Below are positions 37,279 to 47,625 of a stretch of DNA of 64,000 nucleotides, piece by piece. Below the pieces are notes generated by a model. That model had not been told where the DNA came from and did not search any database. It was given only the letters and a program-made list of their open reading frames with translations. Position 1 is the first letter of the stretch. The number at the start of each line of letters is the position of its first letter. The stretch lies in contig MWCT01000006.1 of NCBI GenBank assembly GCA_002070185.1, positions 67,001-131,000 on the forward strand. Direction: 5' to 3'. Position numbers and translations under genes: made by a program. This stretch comes from a candidate division BRC1 bacterium ADurb.Bin183 (GTDB lineage: Bacteria; Sumerlaeota; Sumerlaeia; MWCT01).

Positions 37279-38622
37279 ATGCCGGAGATGATTGTCAAAC
37301 TGGGTGATAAGGTCGTTCAAAAATACTTTTTCGATAAAGAAGTCATGAGCATCGGAAGAGCTCGCGATAATGACATCGTTATCGAAAACCTCAGCGTGTC
37401 GCGCAACCATGCCCGCGTACGCCAGAGCGAGGGCAAATACATCCTCACCGATTTAAACAGCGCAAACGGCACGTTCGTCAACAACGTGAGGATTAATAAA
37501 ATCGAACTCCAAGATAACGACACCATCACAATTGGCAAGCACACCATCCAGTTTATGAACAAAAAACTAAGCGATGAGCAGCTCATCACAGACGCCTTTG
37601 GTGCGGAACGAACCATGATTGTTGATAGAACCCCCGCAGCGCGGCTCATTATTGACAAAGGCAAACAAAAGGATCAGGAATTCCGAATCGCCAAAGAAGA
37701 AACCTATATCGGACGCGCAACGGATAATGAAATCTGCCTTCACGACTGGTTCGTCTCCAAAAAACATGCGCTCATCTTGCGCCAAGGACAAAATTATTTC
37801 CTCCGTGACCTGAAAAGCTGGCGCGGCTCTATGCTCAACGGCAAATTCACCCGAGAAGCCCCTCTCAAAGACGGCGACACCCTCCAGTTCGGTTCAACGG
37901 TTATGATTTTCAAACTCTCCGCCGGACCCGAAATGCTCCAAATCACCGGACGAGTTCCGGAAGAAATTATAGAAGAGGAGCCTCCTGTTCCCGCATTTGA
38001 ACCGGAACTCGACATCGAGGAAATTCCTCCATCGGAAAAAATACCCGCTATGGAAAAAGCGCCGATTGAAATGAAAGAACCTGTTGAAATCTCCTCCGAA
38101 TGGGAAGAAAAAATTCGCGCAGAAGAAGAAGAAGTGGCGCGTATGCAAGCGGCGTGGGAACCCCTTGCTGCCGAAGAGGAAAAAAAGGCGGCAGAAGAAG
38201 CAAAAGAGTTGGAAATGAAAAGCGAAGAAACACCCGCACCCGCGCCCGCCGTGGAAGAAAGCGCCCCGCCAAAATCAACAACGGAAGGCATCCAAGAGGA
38301 TTTCGATATTCAGGCAGAAGGGATAGAAAAGGATAAGCCCGCCGTTGAAGAGGAGCCAGCCGCCCCTTCTGAAGAGATTGCTTTGGATGCGGAAACAAAA
38401 GCAAAGCCAGACGAATCTGCCGAACCCGTTGCTGAAGAAAAAGAGGAAAAACCGCATTCCAGATTCGAGCAAGTTGAAATCCCGGCGGATCTGCCGCCGG
38501 GCGTTGACCCAAAAGAAGTTGAAATGTGGCTTGTCGCGCTGAAAAATCCAAGCAGGATTATCCGCAAAAACGCCGCAACCTTCCTTAAAAAACTAACCGG
38601 GAAAGACTACAAATATGAGTGA
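37279..38622 (+). CDS. tandem FHA-domain protein with acidic linker
   Basis: The 447-aa protein has two FHA domains: about 1-95 (MSIGRARDNDIVIENLSVSR, DLNSANGTFVN) and about 115-215 (TYIGRATDNEICLHDWFVS, DLKSWRGSMLNG). Each keeps the GR, S-R/K-H and N-G phospho-Thr-binding residues. About 180 residues of Glu/Ala/Pro-rich low-complexity linker follow, then a short conserved helix-rich end (VDPKEVEMWLVALKNPSRII). It is soluble and should dock phosphorylated proteins. Together with the FHA-sigma54 activator and the kinase at 45272 it hints at Ser/Thr phospho-signalling. It overlaps the next gene by 8 nt. Confidence 0.9.
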   Translation: MPEMIVKLGDKVVQKYFFDKEVMSIGRARDNDIVIENLSVSRNHARVRQSEGKYILTDLNSANGTFVNNVRINKIELQDNDTITIGKHTIQFMNKKLSDEQLITDAFGAERTMIVDRTPAARLIIDKGKQKDQEFRIAKEETYIGRATDNEICLHDWFVSKKHALILRQGQNYFLRDLKSWRGSMLNGKFTREAPLKDGDTLQFGSTVMIFKLSAGPEMLQITGRVPEEIIEEEPPVPAFEPELDIEEIPPSEKIPAMEKAPIEMKEPVEISSEWEEKIRAEEEEVARMQAAWEPLAAEEEKKAAEEAKELEMKSEETPAPAPAVEESAPPKSTTEGIQEDFDIQAEGIEKDKPAVEEEPAAPSEEIALDAETKAKPDESAEPVAEEKEEKPHSRFEQVEIPADLPPGVDPKEVEMWLVALKNPSRIIRKNAATFLKKLTGKDYKYE

Positions 38623-39352
38623 ATATAAGCGCGTCGGAATATTTTCCGACATCCACGCTAATCTTCACGCCCTTCAGGCAGTACTTAGCGCGTTGGATAA
38701 TGAAAAAGTGGACAGCATCTTCTGCTGCGGAGATATCGTGGGTTACGGAGCCTTCCCCAATGAATGCTGCGACCTGCTTCGCGAACGCAAATGCCCAGTT
38801 ATCGCAGGCAATCACGACCATGCCGTCCTCAATATCACAGACACCAGCTATTTCAATGACGTGGCAAAAAATGCCGTCACGTGGACGCGCGGCAAGCTCA
38901 CGCTGGAAAATGAAGAATACTTGCGATCGCTTCCCCTCACATACAAAGATAACAATATGTTTTTTGTCCACGCATCGCCGGATAACCCGCAGGAATGGAA
39001 CTACATCCTCACAATGGGCGAGGCGCGGCATAACTTCCGCCACTTCGAAGAAAAATTCTGTTTCATCGGACATTCCCATCAACCCTTTATCATAGTAAAT
39101 TATCAAGACGAACTCTCCTGCCCGGAAGCCCCGGAGGTGGACATTCTCGAAAACCGCCGTTATCTCATCAACGTCGGAAGCGTCGGGCAGCCGCGCGATC
39201 GCAACCCAAACACCTGCTTCCTTATCCTCGATTTTGAAAACAGCAAAATAACCTTAAAGCGCATACCTTATAATATCCGCGCCGCCCAAGATGCCATCAT
39301 CGCCGCTGGACTCGCGCGGGAACTTGCGGAACGCCTCAGCTACGGTTGGTAA
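38615..39352 (+). CDS. calcineurin-like metallophosphoesterase
   Basis: The 245-aa protein has the five metal motifs of the MPE superfamily: GIFSDIHANLHAL, CGDIVGYGAFPNEC, AGNHDHAV, FVHASPDN and FIGHSHQPF, then a C-terminal LINVGSVGQPRDRNP. This is the ApaH/YfcE-like group (protein phosphatase or Ap4A-type hydrolases). It overlaps the FHA gene by 8 nt, so it may dephosphorylate targets recognised by the FHA protein; that is inference. It precedes ligA by 32 nt. Confidence 0.92.
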   Translation: MSEYKRVGIFSDIHANLHALQAVLSALDNEKVDSIFCCGDIVGYGAFPNECCDLLRERKCPVIAGNHDHAVLNITDTSYFNDVAKNAVTWTRGKLTLENEEYLRSLPLTYKDNNMFFVHASPDNPQEWNYILTMGEARHNFRHFEEKFCFIGHSHQPFIIVNYQDELSCPEAPEVDILENRRYLINVGSVGQPRDRNPNTCFLILDFENSKITLKRIPYNIRAAQDAIIAAGLARELAERLSYGW

Positions 39353-39372
39353 TTAATATCAAACCCGATTAA

Positions 39373-41418
<2,046 letters not shown>

Positions 41419-41439
41419 AAAATATTTGTAATTTTATTG

Positions 41440-41470
41440 TTGACGCGGATTAAATAAGTATAGTAATACT
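41440..41470 (+). promoter_or_regulatory. candidate promoter/operator for the rrf2-hcp operon
   Basis: TTGACG at 41440-41445 is followed by a palindrome AGTAT-N4-ATACT at 41457-41470 that overlaps the expected -10 region (TAATAC at 41464). Rrf2-family repressors bind AT-rich dyads in just this position, so autoregulation of the operon at 41504 is likely. The motif was read by eye and is short. Confidence 0.4.
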
Positions 41471-41503
41471 AATTTACCTAATTGTGATGAAAGTATTTTT
41501 TGC

Positions 41504-41959
41504 GTGAAAAAAATATTATCCATTTCTGACGCCGCCGCGCTCGCGCTTCATACAATGGCGCTTCTTGCCTCTCAGCCGGAAAGGGTCTTCCCCGTGTGCG
41601 AAATCGCCGCCGCTCTTAACGGCGCCTCCGAAAACCACCTTTCTAAAGTGCTTCAACGGCTCGCAAGAGACGGTTTTGTCCGCTCCGTAAGAGGACCCGC
41701 CGGCGGTTTTAAAATCGCGCCCAATCAGCAAAAACAAACACTCCTCAGCATCTTTGAATCCATCGAAGGAACCTTCAAACCCGATGACTGCCTCCTCGGA
41801 ATTCCAGCATGCGGCAGAGGCAAGTGCATACTCGGAAATCTCCTCCGCTCTATCAATGACCAATTCAAAAATGCGCTTAAATCCGCCCGCCTTTCTGATT
41901 TGTCGCCGGCTTTCTCGATTTCAAATATTAATTCAAATAAAAGGGGGAAAAGAAAATGA
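41504..41959 (+). CDS. Rrf2-family transcriptional regulator
   Basis: The 151-aa protein has a winged HTH (ALALHTMALLASQ, VCEIAAALNGASENHLSKVLQRLARDGFV with the recognition helix near 45-60, RGPAGGF) and the C-terminal Cys cluster of Fe-S-binding Rrf2 members (DDCLLGIPACGRGKCILG; three Cys). NsrR and similar regulators sense NO or redox through this cluster. It starts at GTG 41504 and overlaps hcp by 4 nt, so it most likely controls hcp and itself. Confidence 0.92.
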   Translation: MKKILSISDAAALALHTMALLASQPERVFPVCEIAAALNGASENHLSKVLQRLARDGFVRSVRGPAGGFKIAPNQQKQTLLSIFESIEGTFKPDDCLLGIPACGRGKCILGNLLRSINDQFKNALKSARLSDLSPAFSISNINSNKRGKRK

Positions 41960-43608
41960 GTATGTTCTGTTATCAATGCGAGCAGACAGCCTTCGGGACT
42001 GGCTGCACCACGCGCGGCGTCTGCGGCAAAACGCCCGAAACCGCAAAAATCCAGGACATTCTGGTGTATGTCACAAAAGGCATTGCTATGTATGCGCATC
42101 GCGCCAGACAACTCGGCGCCAAAAACATTGAAATTGACCGCTTCATCACAGAGGCTCTCTTCACGACAATCACCAATGTGAACTTTGACGCTGAACGCAT
42201 CAGAAAAAGTGTCATTCAAAAAGCGCTGAAACTTCGCTCACAGGCAAAAACACTCTACGAAGAAGCGTGCAAAAAAGCCGGGAAACAACCCGAATCCCTC
42301 AACGGTCCCGCCGTTTGGACACCCGCCGATACTATGGAAGAACTTATCGCTCAAGCGGAAAAAATCGCCATCCCGACTCGTATGGAAAATCTAGGCAAGG
42401 ACATCGCCGGACTTCAAGAACTGCTCACTTATGGGCTTAAAGGCATGGCTGCCTACGCCGACCATGCGCTCATTCTCGGCGAAGAGGATGACGACGTCTA
42501 TGCCTTCTTCCACGAAGCCCTCGATTTCCTGACAAAACCCAACCCAACTGCGGATGAACTGGTCGCTATGAATATGAAATGCGGCGAAGTTAACCTCAAA
42601 ACTATGGGACTGCTCGACAAGGCAAACACAAAAGGTTACGGCGACCCCGTTCCCACACCCGTCCGAATTCACCCCAAAAAAGGTAAGGCAATCCTTGTAT
42701 CCGGGCACGACCTCAAAGACCTTGATGAACTCCTGAAACAGACAGAAGGCAAAGGCATCAACGTTTATACACACGGCGAAATGCTGCCCTGCCACGGTTA
42801 CCCCGGACTTAAAAAATACCCGCACCTCGTCGGCAATTATGGCGGCCTATGGCAAAAGCAATGGAAAGAATTCGATGAATTCCCCGGCGCCATCCTCATG
42901 ACAACCAACTGCATTCAAGAGCCGCGCCCCACATACAAAAATCGCATCTTCACATGCGGACTTGTCGGCTGGCCCGGCGTCACCCACATTGCCAACCGCG
43001 ACTTCACACCCGTTATTGAAGCCGCCCTTAAAGAAAAAGGCTTCGAACAGGACGGACCCGACGACACCATCCTTGTTGGCTTTGGACACAATGCCGTTTT
43101 AGGGGTGGCGGATAAAGTTGTCGAAGCCGTCAAGAGCGGCGCTATCCGCCATTTCTTCCTCATCGGCGGGTGCGACGGCGCAAAACCCGGACGCGATTAC
43201 TATACCAAATTTGCCGAAGCCGTCCCCAAAGACTGCATCATTCTCACACTCGCCTGCGGAAAGTATCGCTTCAACAAACTCAACTTCGGCACCGTCGCGG
43301 GCTTGCCGCGCCTGCTTGACATCGGTCAGTGCAACGACGCCTATTCTGCCATCCAAATCGCAATCGCCCTTGCCAAAGCATTCAATACCGATGTCAACAG
43401 CCTGCCGCTCTCTTTAATACTTTCATGGTATGAACAAAAGGCAGTGTGCGTTCTCCTGACCCTGCTTTCGCTCGGCATCAAAAACATGCGGCTCGGACCA
43501 ACAGTTCCCGCATTCGTCACGCCGCCAATTCTGCAAGTTCTGATTGATAAATTCGCCATCAAGACCATCACCACGCCGGAGGAAGACCTGAAAGCGATAC
43601 TGAACTAA
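41956..43608 (+). CDS. hcp: hybrid cluster protein (hydroxylamine/NO reductase)
   Basis: Hcp carries a 4Fe-2O-2S hybrid cluster and reduces NO or hydroxylamine in anaerobes. The 550-aa protein has the N-terminal CYQCEQT..GTGCTTRGVCGK Cys set of the cubane, HGEMLPCHGYPGL, TNCIQEPRPTYKNRIF, GGCDGAKPGRDYY, LACGKYRFN and LLDIGQCNDAYSA, which supply the hybrid-cluster ligands. It is class I in length. It is translationally coupled to the Rrf2 regulator, and a terminator lies 24 nt after it. Confidence 0.97.
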   Translation: MSMFCYQCEQTAFGTGCTTRGVCGKTPETAKIQDILVYVTKGIAMYAHRARQLGAKNIEIDRFITEALFTTITNVNFDAERIRKSVIQKALKLRSQAKTLYEEACKKAGKQPESLNGPAVWTPADTMEELIAQAEKIAIPTRMENLGKDIAGLQELLTYGLKGMAAYADHALILGEEDDDVYAFFHEALDFLTKPNPTADELVAMNMKCGEVNLKTMGLLDKANTKGYGDPVPTPVRIHPKKGKAILVSGHDLKDLDELLKQTEGKGINVYTHGEMLPCHGYPGLKKYPHLVGNYGGLWQKQWKEFDEFPGAILMTTNCIQEPRPTYKNRIFTCGLVGWPGVTHIANRDFTPVIEAALKEKGFEQDGPDDTILVGFGHNAVLGVADKVVEAVKSGAIRHFFLIGGCDGAKPGRDYYTKFAEAVPKDCIILTLACGKYRFNKLNFGTVAGLPRLLDIGQCNDAYSAIQIAIALAKAFNTDVNSLPLSLILSWYEQKAVCVLLTLLSLGIKNMRLGPTVPAFVTPPILQVLIDKFAIKTITTPEEDLKAILN

Positions 43609-43631
43609 ATAATCCCCCCAAAAAAAATAAT

Positions 43632-43670
43632 TACCCGCGGCATCATCATGATACCCGCGGGTATTTTTTT
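43632..43670 (+). terminator. rho-independent terminator after hcp
   Basis: A 9-bp stem TACCCGCGG (43632-43640) pairs with CCGCGGGTA (43655-43663) and is followed by seven T. The remainder of the 220-nt gap to 43829 is very AT-rich. Confidence 0.9.
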
Positions 43671-43726
43671 CCCCCCGCCCCACAATTATCAAAAACGTTT
43701 ATGACATTTTATATATATATTTTTTC

Positions 43727-43755
43727 TTGATTTAAATTTTCGAATACAGTATCAA
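43727..43755 (+). promoter_or_regulatory. candidate promoter of the vWA-PP2C-kinase operon
   Basis: TTGATT (43727-43732), 17-nt spacer and TATCAA (43750-43755) lie about 75 nt before the vWA gene in an AT-rich gap. Weak match, but it is the best-spaced pair there. Confidence 0.3.
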
Positions 43756-43828
43756 TTAACTTAAATATTTACAATAAAATTCACCCAAAATCATTTTTTA
43801 TTAACATCAAAACAAAGGGGAAAAACTT

Positions 43829-44506
43829 ATGGACGACTCTGATCAAGTTCCTTTTTACGATGTCGAATTTGCTGACAATCCAGAACCAAGATGCCCGTGT
43901 GTTCTCTTATTGGATACCTCCGGTTCGATGAGAGGTAGAAAGATAGAAGAACTCAATTTAGGGCTTAAAACATTCGAAACAGAATTGCGTTCAGATAACA
44001 TGGCTGCTAAAAGGGTTGAAATTGCAATAATAACATTTGGTCCTGTTCAAACTGTTCAGGATTTTATTACGGCTGATTCCTTTCAATCCCCCACATTGGT
44101 TGCAAAAAAAGATACTCCAATGGGTGAAGCCATTATTAGCGCAATAAATCTTATTGTTGAACGAAAAAAAATCTATAAACAAAATGGCATAGGTTATTAT
44201 AGACCATGGATATTTCTTATTACCGACGGCGGCCCGACGGATAGTATTACTTCTGCAATTTCCGCAGTGAGACAAGGCGAAGCATCAAAAGCATTTATGT
44301 TTTATGCCGTTGGCGTTGAAGATGCAAAGATGGATAAACTCGCTGAAATTTCTGTCCGGCAGCCTCTAAAACTCAAAGAATTATCTTTTAAGGAGATGTT
44401 TGTCTGGCTTTCAAATTCTCTTGGAAGCGTTTCGCGGTCTCAGCCCGGTGAGGCAGTTGCGCTTATAAATCCCGCCGCACCTTATGGATGGGCAACTGCA
44501 GATTGA
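43829..44506 (+). CDS. yegL: vWA-domain protein, YegL/TerY-like
   Basis: The 225-aa protein is a single von Willebrand A domain with a complete [23 protein letters not shown] (D-x-S-x-S), the Thr in DTPMGEAI, and the Asp in [11 protein letters not shown]. The start [17 protein letters not shown] and the end [18 protein letters not shown] match E. coli YegL-type proteins. In TerY-P triads this protein binds metal and is thought to assemble or be the substrate of the partner kinase. ATG 43829 follows AAAGGGGA. Coding sequence is markedly more AT-rich than its chromosomal neighbours, suggesting acquisition. Confidence 0.92.
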   Translation: MDDSDQVPFYDVEFADNPEPRCPCVLLLDTSGSMRGRKIEELNLGLKTFETELRSDNMAAKRVEIAIITFGPVQTVQDFITADSFQSPTLVAKKDTPMGEAIISAINLIVERKKIYKQNGIGYYRPWIFLITDGGPTDSITSAISAVRQGEASKAFMFYAVGVEDAKMDKLAEISVRQPLKLKELSFKEMFVWLSNSLGSVSRSQPGEAVALINPAAPYGWATAD

Positions 44507-44513
44507 GAATGCC

Positions 44514-45275
44514 ATGTGGCGTTATGCAGCAGCAAAATCTACCGGGAAATCCCATATTAAATCAGGGTTGCCTTGTCAGGATTCCTTTTCATGTGCGCTT
44601 ATAGAAAATAATGTTCTTATTCTTGCTGTGGCTGATGGCGCTGGCTCCGCTCCCATGAGTGATCTTGGAGCAGAAACTTCTGTTCAAACTCTAATACGAG
44701 TTATTTCCGATCAAATTAAAACCGGCAATATAAACTATCAAGAAATTATAAAAACCGCGGCGATAGATACACAAAACACCATATATTCAATTGCAAAAGA
44801 AAAATCAATTCATTCGCGTGATCTTGCATCAACGCTTCTTGCGGTAATTGTTGGAGATGACGGGGGGGCAGCGCTTCAAATCGGAGATGGATTGATTGCT
44901 GTCCGGGAAAACGAAAAATCGTGGTGCTGGGTTTTCTGGCCACAACACGGAGAATTCGTTAACACAACCAGGTTTATTACTGATGATGATGCGATGGATT
45001 TTATTCAAATTGATGTTCTGCCGCCAATAATAAACGATATTATATTGTTGTCTGATGGTCTCGAAAACTTAGCTTTAGATATTGCTTCAAAACAAATTTT
45101 TGATCCTTTTTTTTCTGGGTTAATTTCGCCGTTACATTTAGCGGACGGTGTGGGAGAAATCTTAGATCTATCTTCAAAATTGGAAGGGTTTCTTAAATCT
45201 GAACGAATAACAGCCAGAACAGATGATGATACATCTCTCATTATTGCCACGCGTTATTCTCAGTTAATTAAATGA
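44514..45275 (+). CDS. yegK: PP2C-type protein phosphatase, YegK-like
   Basis: The 253-aa protein has PP2C metal motifs: KSTGKSHIKSGLPCQDSF at the start (the position of the first Asp), VADGAGSAPMSDLGAE (DGxG), ILLSDGLENL, and TDDDTSLIIATR with the final Asp pair. It should remove phosphates from Ser/Thr, opposing the kinase encoded next. I use ATG 44514, where YegK homologues begin; ATG 44484 would overlap the vWA gene by 23 nt. Its stop overlaps the kinase start by 4 nt (ATGA). Confidence 0.9.
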   Translation: MWRYAAAKSTGKSHIKSGLPCQDSFSCALIENNVLILAVADGAGSAPMSDLGAETSVQTLIRVISDQIKTGNINYQEIIKTAAIDTQNTIYSIAKEKSIHSRDLASTLLAVIVGDDGGAALQIGDGLIAVRENEKSWCWVFWPQHGEFVNTTRFITDDDAMDFIQIDVLPPIINDIILLSDGLENLALDIASKQIFDPFFSGLISPLHLADGVGEILDLSSKLEGFLKSERITARTDDDTSLIIATRYSQLIK

Positions 45276-47368
45276 TGGAAAATATCTTTCTCCTTAAATC
45301 AAAAAAACCGCTGATTCTTGGAAAAAAAATTGGTCAGGGCGGAGAGGGTAAAGTTTTTGAAATTTGCGACCCATTAGATTGCGTCGCCAAGATTTATGAG
45401 ACTCCTCCGGATAATATCAAGAAACAAAAATTACTAAGAATGGTGGAGACGGCGACACCATCATTATTAAAAATTGCTGCATGGCCAATTGATTTAATAG
45501 TTAATGCAAATAAGCAGGTTCGTGGTTTTGTAATGCCGCGAGTTGTAGCTCGTCATGATATTCATAGATTATATAGCCCCAAAAACCGAATTCAAGTCTT
45601 TCCAAATGCTGATTTTCGTTTTCTTGTTCATGTTGGAGCAAATATTTCGCGGGCATTTGCTGTGATTCATGCTCATGGTCACATGGTTGGCGATGTAAAT
45701 CATGGGAACATACTTATTGGCTCAAATGGAACGGCAATGCTTATTGATTGCGATTCCTTTCAAATAAACGATGGAAATAAAGTTTATACTTGCGATGTTG
45801 GCGTGCCGCTTTTCACAGCTCCAGAGCTGCATGGTATTTCATTCCGAGGATTGCGCCGGGAGAAATCACACGATTTGTTTGGGCTTGCAGTTATACTGTT
45901 TCACCTTCTATTTATGGGAAGGCACCCATTTGCAGGCCGTTATTTGGGTCATGGTGACATGCCAATTGAAAAAGCAATTTCAGAATATAGATTTGCGTAT
46001 GGACCTGATCGCAAGATTCACCAAATGGAAAGCCCGCCGGGTTCATTGTCTTTAGAAAAAATGGGACAATCCCTTGCACAAATGTTTATCAGGGCATTTT
46101 CCAAAAATAACGCCCTGAACATGCGACCAGATACCACTGAATGGATTTCTTCTCTATCAAATCTTGAAAATAGTTTAAAAATCTGCCCCAATGTTAGTTG
46201 GCATAATTTTCCCTGTGAGTGGGCATCCTGCCCTTGGTGCAGTTTTGAAATGGCTAGCGGGAAAAAACTATTTGGCGTAAATCTTTCTTTAATCAAACGT
46301 CTCGCTTCATTCGATATCGAATCGTTTTGGAAATTAATTCAAGATATACAGGTACCGCTTTATCCCGCAGCTCTCGATAGGAATCAACCTATTCCCAATA
46401 ACATCGAAATGCCTATTTTATGTGACGTCCCCCAATTATCTATTTTTAAGGAAAAAATCAGCAGAGGCTTCAAAAATATGGGGATCTGGATGTTTAAGCT
46501 TTCGCCGATTATTATAATGTTAATTCTCTTATTTAATAATCCAATAAACGATTTTCTATGTGTGCTCACAAGCGAACTATGTGGGAAATACGTAGAAATT
46601 GGTAAAATTGTAAGCATTATTCAAATGTCTGTATTTTATTTTTTTATTGGCGGCCTTTTTTATAAGATATCGTCAGTTATTAAACCAAAAGGGATTTTGG
46701 CTGAAAAAATTGAAAAAAGAAAAAAAACAATTGATGAAATCAAACTCTCTTTCAAAATGGCTGAATCAGAGTGGAAAGAATTCATCTCACAGTGGGATAA
46801 ACTTCTCAAAAATAAAAGATGGACTTTTCAAACCAAATATGATGAATTGGTTTTCGCCAAATTGCAATTTTATGATATTGAAAAAAGATGTGAACAAGAA
46901 TTGAAAGAAAAAAATTCACAAAAAGAAAATATCCAAAAAACTCGATATCTTGATAAATTCAGAATTGATTGTGGAAAAGTCCCATGCATTGGTTATGTTC
47001 GTTCATCTATGCTAGCTTCTTATGGTATTGAGACTGCTGCTGATATAGATCAAAACAAAATAATGTCTATACCGGGCTTTGGTGAAGTGCTTACATATAA
47101 CCTACTACAATGGCGTGAATCGCATGAGAAAAATTTTCGTTTTAATCCTAATGAACCCATTGATGAACACATCATTGAAACGATTAAACAGAAATATAAA
47201 AAACAGCAGGAACCTTTAATAACAAAACTAAAACAAGGGCATGTTGAATTAAAAGAAATAAGACAAAAAATCTTATCCGTTCAAAAAGAGTATGAGTTGC
47301 AACGTCAAGTATTATGGACAAATTTAAAGATTGCCAAAATAAGAAAAAAATCGCTTAAAAGAAAATAA
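45272..47368 (+). CDS. yegI: protein kinase with TM segments and helix-hairpin-helix, YegI-like
   Basis: The 698-aa protein begins with a Ser/Thr kinase-like domain (about 10-310): the Gly loop GKKIGQGGEGKVF, VAKIYE (ATP Lys), GDVNHGNILI (catalytic loop) and LIDCDSF in the DFG place. A Cys-rich part (PCEWASCPWC near 312-325) could bind zinc. Two hydrophobic segments follow (about 405-425 and 448-470), then a coiled coil (about 480-560) and a helix-hairpin-helix (SIPGFGEVLTYNLLQWRESH near 610). This is the YegI plan, third member of the TerY-P triad. The HhH may allow DNA contact. The last codons are Lys-rich. Confidence 0.92.
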   Translation: MMENIFLLKSKKPLILGKKIGQGGEGKVFEICDPLDCVAKIYETPPDNIKKQKLLRMVETATPSLLKIAAWPIDLIVNANKQVRGFVMPRVVARHDIHRLYSPKNRIQVFPNADFRFLVHVGANISRAFAVIHAHGHMVGDVNHGNILIGSNGTAMLIDCDSFQINDGNKVYTCDVGVPLFTAPELHGISFRGLRREKSHDLFGLAVILFHLLFMGRHPFAGRYLGHGDMPIEKAISEYRFAYGPDRKIHQMESPPGSLSLEKMGQSLAQMFIRAFSKNNALNMRPDTTEWISSLSNLENSLKICPNVSWHNFPCEWASCPWCSFEMASGKKLFGVNLSLIKRLASFDIESFWKLIQDIQVPLYPAALDRNQPIPNNIEMPILCDVPQLSIFKEKISRGFKNMGIWMFKLSPIIIMLILLFNNPINDFLCVLTSELCGKYVEIGKIVSIIQMSVFYFFIGGLFYKISSVIKPKGILAEKIEKRKKTIDEIKLSFKMAESEWKEFISQWDKLLKNKRWTFQTKYDELVFAKLQFYDIEKRCEQELKEKNSQKENIQKTRYLDKFRIDCGKVPCIGYVRSSMLASYGIETAADIDQNKIMSIPGFGEVLTYNLLQWRESHEKNFRFNPNEPIDEHIIETIKQKYKKQQEPLITKLKQGHVELKEIRQKILSVQKEYELQRQVLWTNLKIAKIRKKSLKRK

Positions 47369-47373
47369 ATCAT

Positions 47374-47604
47374 CTAAAACAAAACATACATCATAGTGCT
47401 GATGGCGCCGGTTTCTATGGCGACTATGAGCACGCCCAATAGCAGTAGCACAATCGCTATCGGCATAATCCACCAAAGCTTGCGCTCTTTCAAAAACTCG
47501 AAAAACTCTTTCAATATCTCAACCCGCTCCCGATAGCGGTAAAGGGCGTATATCGCAAATCCAACCGCCGCCAGAAAAATTGCCAGTATGAAAAATTTCG
47601 CCAT
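47374..47604 (-). CDS. DUF5989 small membrane protein
   Basis: The 76-aa protein has an N-terminal TM (FFILAIFLAAVGFAIYALY), a charged helix (KEFFEFLKERKLWWI) and a second TM (MPIAIVLLLLGVLIVAIETG), a pattern I recognise as DUF5989. Family members are commonly beside carbamoyltransferase or SxtJ-like genes, which are not here; instead it follows a B12-radical SAM gene with a 21-nt gap on the same strand. GGCGGG precedes ATG 47604. Confidence 0.8.
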   Translation of the reverse strand: MAKFFILAIFLAAVGFAIYALYRYRERVEILKEFFEFLKERKLWWIMPIAIVLLLLGVLIVAIETGAISTMMYVLF

Positions 47605-47625
47605 CAGCCCGCCTCAAATTAAATT

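Noticed and set aside
43681..43828. Very AT-rich gap as a replication origin or attachment site
   Set aside because: No DnaA-box cluster, direct repeats or integrase gene were seen; it fits a promoter region of the acquired triad.
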